64,000 bases of DNA from the NCBI GenBank assembly GCA_964438975.1, contig CAYTMU010000016.1:1-64000 (forward strand), given 5' to 3'. The notes below the pieces were generated by a model. The model saw only the letters and a program-made list of their open reading frames with translations. It was not told the origin of the DNA and searched no databases. This document shows positions 46,222 through 54,318 of the stretch, piece after piece; position 1 is the stretch's first letter; the number at the start of each line of letters is the position of its first letter. This DNA comes from Chryseosolibacter sp964438975. GTDB lineage: Bacteria; Bacteroidota; Bacteroidia; Cytophagales; Cyclobacteriaceae. The position numbers and the translations under genes are program-made.

Positions 46222-47700
46222 TTACGATTCCTGACTATTCAGGTCTTTGTATTGCTTAATTTTATTGTAGAGCGTTTTCCTGTCAATCTTCAGAAGTTTG
46301 GCCGCCTTACTCTTATTGAAGTCAACCTTTTTCAGTGTCTCCAGAATCCACTCATACTCCGCATCAATACTGACGCTCTTCAGACCGGGTTCCCGCATGA
46401 CAGCAGGAGGAGTGTCTGTCGCTTCCCGTACCGGTGCCGCCGGTGCTTGCTGTTCCCCGGCACTTTCAAACTGCAGTTTGCGGTGATTGACGAGTTCGAA
46501 TGGGATACTTTTGATATCAATGACATTGCTGTCGGACATCAGTGTAGCCCTTTTTACGACATTCTTTAACTCGCGGAGATTCCCATGCCATACGTACTTC
46601 TGAAACACATCCTCCACTTCCGGAGAAAAGCGCTTCACATTCTTTCCGAGTTCCTTGTTCGTCTGATTCAGAAAGTGGTTGGCAAATACCATGATATCGT
46701 TAACACGCTCGCGCAACGGCGGCACTGTGATCTGAAACTCGTTGAACCGATGATAAAGGTCTTCCCGGAAATGACCTGTGCGCGCCGCATCCCAAAGTCG
46801 CTTGTTACTGGCAACAATGATCCGCACATCGAGATCGATGTCTTTAAGTCCACCTACGCGTCGCATCTTCCGCTCCTGGACTACACGAAGCAATGTCACC
46901 TGCACATCGTATGGAAGATTCGCTATCTCATCCAGGAAGATGGTACCTCCATTTGCTACTTCAAAACTTCCCACCTTTTGCCCCACAGCCCCCGTGAAAG
47001 AACCCTTTTCGTGTCCAAATAATTCACTTCCTGCCAGTTCACGAGACAGCGTTCCGCAATCGATCGCCACAAAAGGCTTATTGTTGCGGCGACTGCGCTT
47101 GTGAATCTCTTGTGCGATCACTTCCTTACCACTTCCACTTTCGCCATAAATAATAACACTATAGTTCGTTGGTGCGACAAGGTCGATCTGGTTGAGGATA
47201 TTCTTAAAATCGGAGCTATCACCAAAGATATAAGAACCCGGATCGGGCGAATACCGCTTCGGCATCGTCAGCTTCTCATGCTTCAAGGAGTCATCATCTG
47301 CCCCCACAGATGCCTGCTCGGAATCACCTTTCTCGTCCGACGACTGGCTCAACGCCTTTCGGATCGTTAGTAATATTTCGTCCGGCAACAAGGGCTTCGT
47401 AACATAATCCATGGCACCGAGTTTCATCACCTCGACAGCGGTCTTGATGTTGCTATAACCCGTTATGATGATTACTGGCACGGACGGATACTTCTCTTTG
47501 ATCTTTTTCAGGATTGAACTCCCGCTCATATCCTCAAGGCGGAAATCACAGAGAATCAGATCCGGTTCCAAACCTTCCAGGATCTCCAGTGCCATCCTCC
47601 CGGACGTGGCTTCGATAACTTCAAATCCATGCTTCGACAGAAATCGCTTTAAGACAAAACATAAATCCTTATCATCATCAATGATCAGTATTTTTTCCAT
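46222..47700 (-). CDS. NtrC-type sigma-54-dependent response regulator
   Basis: 492 residues: receiver 1-120 (IIDDDKDLC, acceptor Asp in LILCDFRLEDMSG, Lys in VTKPLLP), AAA+ sigma-54 activation domain about 158-390 with Walker A GESGSGKE and the sigma-54 contact loop GSFTGA, and a Fis-type helix-turn-helix at the end (NKSAAKLLKIDRKTLYNKIKQY). It opens sigma-54 promoters when phosphorylated. Its neighbours are rpoN on one side (43 bases) and two cognate-looking kinases on the other, all on the same strand. Confidence 0.95.
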   Translation of the reverse strand: MEKILIIDDDKDLCFVLKRFLSKHGFEVIEATSGRMALEILEGLEPDLILCDFRLEDMSGSSILKKIKEKYPSVPVIIITGYSNIKTAVEVMKLGAMDYVTKPLLPDEILLTIRKALSQSSDEKGDSEQASVGADDDSLKHEKLTMPKRYSPDPGSYIFGDSSDFKNILNQIDLVAPTNYSVIIYGESGSGKEVIAQEIHKRSRRNNKPFVAIDCGTLSRELAGSELFGHEKGSFTGAVGQKVGSFEVANGGTIFLDEIANLPYDVQVTLLRVVQERKMRRVGGLKDIDLDVRIIVASNKRLWDAARTGHFREDLYHRFNEFQITVPPLRERVNDIMVFANHFLNQTNKELGKNVKRFSPEVEDVFQKYVWHGNLRELKNVVKRATLMSDSNVIDIKSIPFELVNHRKLQFESAGEQQAPAAPVREATDTPPAVMREPGLKSVSIDAEYEWILETLKKVDFNKSKAAKLLKIDRKTLYNKIKQYKDLNSQES

Positions 47701-47743
47701 GGGCCTGTTTATATACTAATAAAATAACGTTCGTTGGATCACA

Positions 47744-49159
47744 TCAGGCTAAGAACGCCCGCATCTGAGCTGCCGGAATGCGTAGTTGTTCGCGATATTT
47801 CGTCACTGTTCGACGAGCTATCTCATAACCACGCTTCGCAAGCACTTTCACCAATTGTTGATCGGAGTACGGACACTTCTTGTCTTCCGCCTGAATAACC
47901 TCCTGGATCGTCTTCTGAATTACTTTGTTACTAACTACTTCTCCCTTATGGTTGGCAATGCCTTCAGTAAACAACGATTTTAAAAGCACATTTCCAAAGT
48001 GTGTCTGTACATACTTGTTGCACGTGATGCGGGAGACTGTCGAAATATCAACTCCGACCATATCAGCGACGTTTTTCAATATCATAGGTTTCAATCGAGT
48101 GATATCACCTTCCAGGAAATAGTCGTGTTGCAAGCGCGCAATTGCTTCCATCACCTTCAACATCGTCGACTCGCGCTGTCGAATGGCATTGACAAACCAT
48201 TCTGCTGCATTCAATTTACTCTTGAGGTATTGTTTCGAACGATTATCCGTCTGGCTCTTCTCCGTATCGTAAACCATCTTCTTCCACGACGAACTGATAC
48301 TCAGCTTGGACGACCGTTCCCGCGTCAGACTGACGTGCATAATATCGTCCTCCTGTGTCAACATAAAATCAGGTAATATGGTCTCCGTCTGCGGCATCAC
48401 GCCACTGGCAGCTGTGACAGGCTTGAGTTTTAATGTACTCAGCAACTGGAAGATATTCTTGAGATCGCCTTCCTCGATCTTGAGTTCATTAATGATCTTC
48501 TCAAAATTCCGATGCATCAGTTCATGATAGTAATTCTCCAGAACTGAAATCGCCAACTTCACTTCCTGTGTCGGCTCCATTCCCTTCAATTGGAACATCA
48601 GGCATTCCTTGATGTTAATGGTCGCGACCCCCACCGGTTCGAGTTGCTGAATAATAGCCACCACGCGTTGTACTGTATCCGGCTCAATCCATCGGCTGAA
48701 CTTCATGGAGTAGTCGTCAGCGAGACTTTCGCAGGAGAACTCGAGGAACCCCTCATCCGTCAGACTGTCAATAACGAAATTCCCAACGTCCATCTCTTCT
48801 TCCGTTACACGTTGCAGCGCAAGTTGATTCTTCAACTCCCGGCGAAAATCTTCCGGCTCTACCAAAGGCTTTTCGAGTGGCGCCTGCGTCTGGAAATGCT
48901 GGGCATTCTCCGTGCGATAATCGGGGATATCGTCGTAGCAGTACTCTTCCCAATCCTTGAAATCCTGCGTCGAATCCTGCGCGCTGGTTTCAAACGATCC
49001 ATCATCTTCGGTCTTCTCTTCAATCAGCGGATTCTCCTCAAGCTCGTTCTGAATACGTTGCTCCAATTCGATCGTATTCAGATGCAGTAGCTGCAGCATT
49101 TGGAGATGCTGCGGGTGAATTTTCAGCTGTTGTTTTTGTGTCAGGTTCTGGTACAGCAT
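47744..49159 (-). CDS. rpoN: RNA polymerase sigma-54 factor
   Basis: 471 residues. Region I at the start is Gln- and Leu-rich (LTQKQQLKIHPQHLQMLQLL), region II is acidic, and the core ends in the diagnostic RpoN box ARRTVTKYREQL. ADMVGVDISTVSRIT forms part of the DNA-binding domain. It directs RNA polymerase to -24/-12 promoters that need an NtrC-type activator, such as the adjacent 46222-47700 product. I start at the ATG at 49159; the longer reading begins with a TTG at 49186. Confidence 0.95.
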   Translation of the reverse strand: MLYQNLTQKQQLKIHPQHLQMLQLLHLNTIELEQRIQNELEENPLIEEKTEDDGSFETSAQDSTQDFKDWEEYCYDDIPDYRTENAQHFQTQAPLEKPLVEPEDFRRELKNQLALQRVTEEEMDVGNFVIDSLTDEGFLEFSCESLADDYSMKFSRWIEPDTVQRVVAIIQQLEPVGVATINIKECLMFQLKGMEPTQEVKLAISVLENYYHELMHRNFEKIINELKIEEGDLKNIFQLLSTLKLKPVTAASGVMPQTETILPDFMLTQEDDIMHVSLTRERSSKLSISSSWKKMVYDTEKSQTDNRSKQYLKSKLNAAEWFVNAIRQRESTMLKVMEAIARLQHDYFLEGDITRLKPMILKNVADMVGVDISTVSRITCNKYVQTHFGNVLLKSLFTEGIANHKGEVVSNKVIQKTIQEVIQAEDKKCPYSDQQLVKVLAKRGYEIARRTVTKYREQLRIPAAQMRAFLA

Positions 49160-49297
49160 AAAACAAGGGGTCGGTTGATACACCAATGCCTGTTACAACC
49201 TCCAAACCATTTTTTCAGAAACAACAATACAATTCTTAACTATCTATAAATGAGATACATATAACTTTTGTGGCTGTCGCTGTTCCACCGGCCCTGT

Positions 49298-49409
49298 AGA
49301 ATGATTTCCCATTCTCCCTGGCTAAAGATAGGCCAATGTAGACGAATTTCCACACCTCGTCGTTTCATTGGCGGAAATAGGCTTACGACGAGCCTCGCGA
49401 AAATGCGAG
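49298..49409. ncRNA. Candidate structured RNA between rpoN and the DUF1328 gene
   Basis: The 345-base gap 49160-49504 has no gene I can support, but several perfect stems crowd into it. AGAATG/CATTCT (49298-49303/49310-49315); GCCAATG/CATTGGC (49332-49338/49366-49372); ATTTCC/GGAAAT (49346-49351/49373-49378); CTCGTCGT/ACGACGAG (49356-49363/49385-49392); CTCGC/GCGAG (49394-49398/49405-49409). The middle three are ordered a-b-c-a'-b'-c', so they must form a pseudoknot or alternate. An element resembling the -7 box (TAACTTTTG) lies at about 49262-49270. Strand and function are uncertain. Confidence 0.3.
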
Positions 49410-49504
49410 CAGTAGATATCGCCGAATGATGTTAAGGGTACAAGACTTTTGCCTGGCTATGGCATGCCGTTCGTGCTCATATCCTATTGTCACATAACAA
49501 CACT

Positions 49505-49672
49505 ATGCTACGTTCGACCATGACGCTATTAATGATTGCCCTCATCGCTGCTATTTTTGCATACTCCAGTATTGCCGCAGCGGCTTCCGGCATTGCAAAG
49601 ATTGTCTTCTATGTATTCCTGGTGATTGCTGTCATCTCTCTGATGAGCCGAGACTTCCGGCGTTCCGACTAG
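49505..49672 (+). CDS. DUF1328-family small membrane protein
   Basis: 55 residues with two hydrophobic helices: TLLMIALIAAIFAYSSIAAA and AKIVFYVFLVIAVISLMSR. The pattern IALIAAIFAY...AAAASGIAKI matches DUF1328 (YtjA-type) proteins, which are found with stress genes and have no proven activity. The ATG at 49505 gives the normal family start. It is divergent from rpoN. Confidence 0.88.
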   Translation: MLRSTMTLLMIALIAAIFAYSSIAAAASGIAKIVFYVFLVIAVISLMSRDFRRSD

Positions 49673-49704
49673 CCTCAATCCGGATCGGTGCACCTGCACT
49701 ACTT

Positions 49705-50652
49705 TCAATCCGCTTGTTCCTGCCTTTTCTCCATTGACTTGATGTCTTCGGCGGTCGGGATCTGTTCTTCCACCTCTTTCTTAACAATAAAGACAGCGGT
49801 CTTTTTAGGCACGATGCCGCCGCCGATTTCCATGGTGTAGACTTTTGTAAATTCTGCTCCGAAGTAGAGGATCGTTGACGTATAGTACACCCACAGAAGA
49901 ATGATGATCACCGAGGCCGCCGTACCATATGTAACGCCGATATTTGAATTGCCCAGGTAAAGTCCGATCAGTGACTTGCCAACCAGGAATAGTATCGCTG
50001 TGAAGATCGCACCGACAAAGGCATCCTTCCAGCGTATCTTCGCATCAGGCAGGATCTTGAATATAATCGCGAACAGGCAGGTGATAATGGCGAATAGTAT
50101 TACGTAGTTCAGTACCTGAAAGGCGACCACAGTGACCTCCGAAAAATAATGCTTCAGTTTCCCGTACATCAGATCCACCACCGCGTGAATGCCTAATGAC
50201 ACCATCAATATAAACCCAAAACTGATGATCAGTGAGAACGACATCACGCGATCGAGTAAAACTTTCAGAATACCCGTTTTCGGTTTTGTTCGGATAGACC
50301 AGATAAAATTGATTGAATCCTGCATCTCCGTAAACACTCCTGTGGCACCAACGAACAGGATGATAAATCCAATGACTGCGCCTTGGCGCCCCATCTGTGA
50401 CTCTTCGATATTTCCGATAATGTCCTGGATCTGGAGGGCAGCAGCGTTCCCTACCAACCCCTCAATTTGTGTGTGGATTTCACCGGCAACTGCTTCTTTT
50501 CCGAAGAAGATACCCACCAAGGAGATAATGATCAGAAGCATCGGGCCGAGTGAAAAAATCGTGTAATACGAAAGAGATGCACTCAGTTTAATGGCTCGGT
50601 CTGCAAAGAACTCTGTAAAAGTTTTTTTAAATACCAGCCAGAGTTTACGCAT
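49705..50652 (-). CDS. YihY/BrkB-family inner-membrane protein
   Basis: 315 residues with six transmembrane helices. The family pattern is clear: ASLSYYTIFSLGPMLLIIISL near the start, GATGVFTEMQDSINFIW, and ITCLFAIIFKILPDAKIRWKDAFVGA, then GTAASVIIILLWVYYTSTILYFGAEFT. The family was once called ribonuclease BN in error; its real function is unknown. Its start overlaps the stop of the small gene upstream by 8 bases, so the two are coupled. Confidence 0.92.
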   Translation of the reverse strand: MRKLWLVFKKTFTEFFADRAIKLSASLSYYTIFSLGPMLLIIISLVGIFFGKEAVAGEIHTQIEGLVGNAAALQIQDIIGNIEESQMGRQGAVIGFIILFVGATGVFTEMQDSINFIWSIRTKPKTGILKVLLDRVMSFSLIISFGFILMVSLGIHAVVDLMYGKLKHYFSEVTVVAFQVLNYVILFAIITCLFAIIFKILPDAKIRWKDAFVGAIFTAILFLVGKSLIGLYLGNSNIGVTYGTAASVIIILLWVYYTSTILYFGAEFTKVYTMEIGGGIVPKKTAVFIVKKEVEEQIPTAEDIKSMEKRQEQAD

Positions 50653-51025
50653 GGAGATCGCTGACTTTTGCTTTCTGTATTCTTTCTACATCGACGATGA
50701 ACGCCGCCACGTGTTCGTCCGCATAGGCCCCATAACCATCCGTCAATGTACCTTTTGTTCCATCATTCGTCTCAATGACGTACAGAATGGTGTTGTCACC
50801 GGGATCTGACGGACCCTCAAACCTGTAGAAACTGACAATAGTCACGTGCTCGGGTTTATACCGCTTCGAATGATCGAACGTTGTCATCACCCCATCCTCT
50901 ATTACCTGGAAATCCTCGCGGTACCCCTCCTCCTTCATCCGGTTCGTACAAGATGAAAGGTTCTTCATCCAGGGGACATCCCCTGAATTGGAGGGCATTG
51001 AAGGCGGCTGTGTGTTCTTCTTCAT
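50645..51025 (-). CDS. Small conserved Bacteroidota protein (often misnamed PRPP synthetase)
   Basis: 126 residues. The sequence MKEEGYREDFQVIEDGVM, YRFEGPSDPGDNTILYVIET and GTKGTLTDGYGAYAD fits a short Bacteroidota family that databases commonly label phosphoribosylpyrophosphate synthetase. It has none of the PRPP-synthase fold or its nucleotide loop, so that name should not be used. Function unknown. The ATG at 51025 removes a non-matching N-terminus. It overlaps yihY downstream. Confidence 0.7.
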   Translation of the reverse strand: MKKNTQPPSMPSNSGDVPWMKNLSSCTNRMKEEGYREDFQVIEDGVMTTFDHSKRYKPEHVTIVSFYRFEGPSDPGDNTILYVIETNDGTKGTLTDGYGAYADEHVAAFIVDVERIQKAKVSDLHA

Positions 51026-51210
51026 TGTTATAAGAATTTGAATAACAAGCGCATTAAGAAAACTATGCCGTATGAATAGATCGCCACTCACCATTCACAG
51101 GGAAAGCGGCCATTTTCGCCATAGTCTGGGGAAGTTTTCCCCCAAGCCGGGGCCAATCAGCTTGATTACAGACGTGTTTACATGCAAACCGGACTACAAG
51201 TCATTAAATG

Positions 51211-51233
51211 GCATGGATTTTACAGATCCATGC
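51211..51233 (+). promoter_or_regulatory. Perfect stem-loop in the leader of the Asp/Glu-rich lipoprotein gene
   Basis: GCATGGAT (51211-51218) and ATCCATGC (51226-51233) pair perfectly around 7 bases, 38 bases before the ATG. No T-run follows. It may stabilise the transcript or serve as an operator. Confidence 0.35.
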
Positions 51234-51270
51234 ATGTCCGGATGATCCGGTACAACAAAAATTTCAGACA

Positions 51271-51723
51271 ATGAAGACACTATTTCGAATTTTCGCATTG
51301 GTAATGCTCACAGGGGCGATGTTGTCTCTGTCTGGCTGCTCAACTCAGAGTGATCGTGATGAAAGAACTGAAACGATATCGGACGATGCTTTCCGACAGG
51401 AAAGAGATGACCTAAGAGGGGATCTTCGCGAGTTGAGAAACGACATCGACCGTGAACTGGAAAAGATCGACCGGCGCATCGACCGGGCTGTTGGCGATAA
51501 CAATCCTGACAGAACGGAACTTGAAGAGGCAAATCGCAAACTCACCGCAGAGCGCTCACGCGTTGACCGGGCACTCGATAATCTTGAGAACGCCAGTTCA
51601 GAAACCTGGCAAGACGTAAAAGTCGCTGCCCGGAAAACCTCAGATGATGTGGGAACCGCGTTCCGTCAGATGGGAAATGAACTAGAAGCACTATTTGAAG
51701 ACAAAGACGACAACCAACCATAA
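51271..51723 (+). CDS. Charged coiled-coil lipoprotein
   Basis: 150 residues. A lipoprotein signal ends in LSLSGCSTQ (Cys about residue 24). The mature part is a long charged helix (LRGDLRELRNDIDRELEKIDRRIDRA) with heptad-like spacing, then a short segment SETWQDVKVAARKTSDDVGTA. This resembles small envelope coiled-coil lipoproteins; no specific family recognised. It is flanked by stress-type genes and ends in a strong terminator. Confidence 0.78.
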   Translation: MKTLFRIFALVMLTGAMLSLSGCSTQSDRDERTETISDDAFRQERDDLRGDLRELRNDIDRELEKIDRRIDRAVGDNNPDRTELEEANRKLTAERSRVDRALDNLENASSETWQDVKVAARKTSDDVGTAFRQMGNELEALFEDKDDNQP

Positions 51724-51762
51724 TCCGTCTGAGTTAAAAAGGTTTAGCTAGTGGGGTTTAAA

Positions 51763-51794
51763 AGTCGTTACCATCTGGTAGCGGCTTTTTTTTT
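51763..51794 (+). terminator. Intrinsic terminator of the coiled-coil lipoprotein gene
   Basis: AGTCGTTACCA pairs with TGGTAGCGGCT (two G-T pairs), followed by nine T. Confidence 0.8.
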
Positions 51795-51820
51795 GTCCAA
51801 CAACAGGGATATAAAATCAA

Positions 51821-51852
51821 TAAAAAAGTGGCCGGATGCTACCCGACCACTT
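51821..51852 (-). terminator. Intrinsic terminator of the DUF892 gene
   Basis: On the minus strand AAGTGGTCGGG pairs with the CCGGCCACTT arm, followed by TTTTTT. It stands 28 bases after the DUF892 stop and faces the terminator of the opposite gene. Confidence 0.75.
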
Positions 51853-51879
51853 CCTTATGAGGCAATCAAACACTCTTGA

Positions 51880-52440
51880 TCAGGCCTCATGACTTGCGGA
51901 CTGATTAATGCTCGTCTCGGCGAGTTGTGTCAGTAACTCGTCAGCTTCCTTCTCTTCATCAAGCGTTTGTCCAAGCAGGTCTTTGATTTCCGTGAGGCCC
52001 ATGGTTTTCGCCAACGTGGCCAGCCCGCCATAAGCGGCGATCTCATAGTGCTCGACCTTCTGCGCAGCGATAATCAGCGCGACATCCCGTGTCCACGATC
52101 CATCCTCCGTATCTTCGATGACGGATTCGGCTTCCTTCACCAGACCCTCCATCGCTTCACACTTCTTGCCCCGCGCTTTTTCGTCCAGCAGCTCGAATAC
52201 TTGCTCAAGTCGACTTACCTGCTCCTGAGTGATCGCGAGATGCTCGGCGAAAGCATTGGCCAATTCGTCCGATGAACTTGCCTTTTCCATTCGGGGCAGC
52301 GCCTTTACAAGGTGTTTCTCAGCCCAGTAAATATCTCTTAGCTCTTCGACAAACAGATCGTGCAGCATCGAGTTGTTGTCTTCCTGCGTGGAAGCAGATG
52401 ATTTCTTTGCCCCACCATTCCTTTTCCCAGTCTTTTCCAT
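51880..52440 (-). CDS. DUF892 / YciE-type ferritin-like protein
   Basis: 186 residues. A Lys- and Ser-rich start leads into a four-helix ferritin-like domain: LFVEELRDIYWAEKHLVKALPRM, HLAITQEQVSRLEQVFELL, KVEHYEIAAYGGLATLAKTMG and LLGQTLDEEKEADELLTQLAE. The Glu and His residues that bind a metal pair in this fold are present. Such proteins (YciE/YciF) are stress-induced in other bacteria. Their exact role is not known. It stands alone on its strand with its own terminator. Confidence 0.9.
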   Translation of the reverse strand: MEKTGKRNGGAKKSSASTQEDNNSMLHDLFVEELRDIYWAEKHLVKALPRMEKASSSDELANAFAEHLAITQEQVSRLEQVFELLDEKARGKKCEAMEGLVKEAESVIEDTEDGSWTRDVALIIAAQKVEHYEIAAYGGLATLAKTMGLTEIKDLLGQTLDEEKEADELLTQLAETSINQSASHEA

Positions 52441-52675
52441 AGTTGAAAGATTTTAGTTTATGTAGCGGCATTGCATCATAAAAATTAATCTATTGCGAAA
52501 CCGCTCTCATTTGAAGCATAGCCGGAAATTGAACTCAAAAAGCTTATGCCACGCAATTGTCGAAGGTAATGACGATCAAAACGACATAATGTGTCCCATT
52601 TTCCTCATTCCTGCGATGGGAGGATATTCACCGAAATCTCCTAATTTTGAAGTAACGCAACCCTGCAAGCAACGC

Positions 52676-53428
52676 ATGAACGTAATTTTTGGAATCATCC
52701 CCGCGCGATATGCCTCCACCCGGTTTCCAGGGAAACCGCTCGTTAACATCGGCGGGATGACGATGATCGAGCGAGTCTACCGGCAGGCAACGCAATCGCG
52801 GTCGTTGGCGGGAGTGATCGTGGCCACTGACCACGCTGAAATCGAAGAGGAAGTAAAGCGATTTGGAGGGCGCGTATGCCTGACCTCACCTGATCATCCG
52901 AGTGGTACGGATCGCTGCGCGGAAGTTGTTGAAAAACTCGGACTATCCTGCGATGCTATCGTCAATATACAGGGTGACGAGCCCTTTATCGACCCACGGC
53001 AGATAGATCTTCTATGTGATTGCTTCAAAGATGAACGCACAGAACTCGCGACACTCGTGAAGAAGATCACCTCTCCGGAGATTCTGTTAAGTCCCGGCTC
53101 ACCGAAGGTGGTGATCGATCGCGATGGCTTCGCCATATACTTCAGCCGGCATCCGATTCCATATCTGCGAAACGTACGCGAAAGTGAGTGGCTGGACCGT
53201 CACGTCTTTTATCAGCACATCGGTATTTACGGGTACACCCGCGACGTCTTGAAAAAAGTCACGCAACTGCCCCCGTCGTCGCTCGAGCAGGCGGAAGCGC
53301 TCGAGCAATTGCGCTGGCTGGAGAACGGTTTCCGAATCAAGACAGCGAAGACCATGTTCGACACAATCGCTGTCGACACGCCGGACGACCTTGAACGCAT
53401 CGTCGCTTCGATCAACAACGGCAACTGA
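52676..53428 (+). CDS. kdsB: 3-deoxy-manno-octulosonate cytidylyltransferase
   Basis: 250 residues, the usual length. IIPARYASTRFPGKPL at the N-terminus binds CTP, and DHPSGTDRC, NIQGDEPFI and HIGIYGYTRDVL are family hallmarks. The enzyme activates Kdo as CMP-Kdo for lipopolysaccharide inner core, in the cytoplasm. The ATG at 52676 fits the family start; the long reading from 52493 does not. It is not part of a visible LPS cluster and converges with the second uptake locus. Confidence 0.95.
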   Translation: MNVIFGIIPARYASTRFPGKPLVNIGGMTMIERVYRQATQSRSLAGVIVATDHAEIEEEVKRFGGRVCLTSPDHPSGTDRCAEVVEKLGLSCDAIVNIQGDEPFIDPRQIDLLCDCFKDERTELATLVKKITSPEILLSPGSPKVVIDRDGFAIYFSRHPIPYLRNVRESEWLDRHVFYQHIGIYGYTRDVLKKVTQLPPSSLEQAEALEQLRWLENGFRIKTAKTMFDTIAVDTPDDLERIVASINNGN

Positions 53429-53434
53429 AGCCGG

Positions 53435-54298
53435 TCACTTCGGTGTTGCAATGAAAGTTGCCTTGATGCCAGGTAAGCCACAGCAACTCGGAGCGATGTA
53501 TTCGACGACGAATGTGATTACCCCCGTCGTCTCATCCACTCCGCTGCCGGCATTTAACCGCACGGCGATCAATCCTCCGTAATCCTTCGACTCAGCATCA
53601 GCTGTGATCGCACCGCACAGTTCCCGGAATCGATACTTAACCCCCGGGATCTGATCCTGGAAAAGGTCCATCGTGATCTCGGATATTTCATAGTATCCCG
53701 GTGAGACTTCGGTAATCGTCTGATCAGGAATAAAAGCATCTTCACCATTGTCGCCAGACACCAATGTCAGATCATACATGCCTGCAAGACGGGAGGAACA
53801 CGTCACCGGATACGTCAGCGATACGGAGTGATTCGCGGTAACGGCTGGGCTATAACCACCGGAAAGATACCTGCCGTCTGCCAACCTCATATTTCCGCCG
53901 ACAACGAACGAGTCGCCGATGCTGATCGTGTCGCGCGTAATTACTTCGTCTGGAAACAGGGCGACCAGATCGTCTATATTCAGATCAAACCGGGAAGAAG
54001 GAAACGTCCCGGAGACCGTGATATAGTTGGCTATTGCAGATGCTCCTGTTTGTGAATTTTTGTACTGCACCCACACGTCGATGTGCTCCGCTTTTTCGGA
54101 GCCAAGTCGATCGACGTCGAATGACACAAGACTTTCATTGAGGTTATAGATATCAATGTATCCGGTATCGGGTTCCTTCTGATGAAAAACCGGAATGGAG
54201 CTCCTGGTGATATCCGGTATCGGATAGCTATCCTCATCACGGCAAGAAGCCGCGATAAGTACTATTACAATGCACATTAATCCACGCGTCAGTTTCAT
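53435..54298 (-). CDS. Lipoprotein of the second SusC/SusD locus, function unknown
   Basis: 287 residues. The signal peptide ends in IAASCRDEDSY, so it is a lipoprotein, with acidic residues after the Cys that favour surface export. The mature part is beta-rich (two sandwich-like halves); the end has SCCGLPGIKATF. I recognise no family. The last gene of the locus, overlapping susD slightly in the longest reading (ATG chosen at 54298). Its place suggests a substrate-binding role like SusE/F (inference). Confidence 0.72.
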   Translation of the reverse strand: MKLTRGLMCIVIVLIAASCRDEDSYPIPDITRSSIPVFHQKEPDTGYIDIYNLNESLVSFDVDRLGSEKAEHIDVWVQYKNSQTGASAIANYITVSGTFPSSRFDLNIDDLVALFPDEVITRDTISIGDSFVVGGNMRLADGRYLSGGYSPAVTANHSVSLTYPVTCSSRLAGMYDLTLVSGDNGEDAFIPDQTITEVSPGYYEISEITMDLFQDQIPGVKYRFRELCGAITADAESKDYGGLIAVRLNAGSGVDETTGVITFVVEYIAPSCCGLPGIKATFIATPK

Positions 54299-54318
54299 AA
54301 GATCATGGGTTAAATACG

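Noticed and set aside
49451..49467. TGGC...TGC sequence resembling a sigma-54 promoter before the DUF1328 gene
   Set aside because: The spacing between GG and GC is nine instead of ten bases, so it should not work as a -24/-12 promoter.
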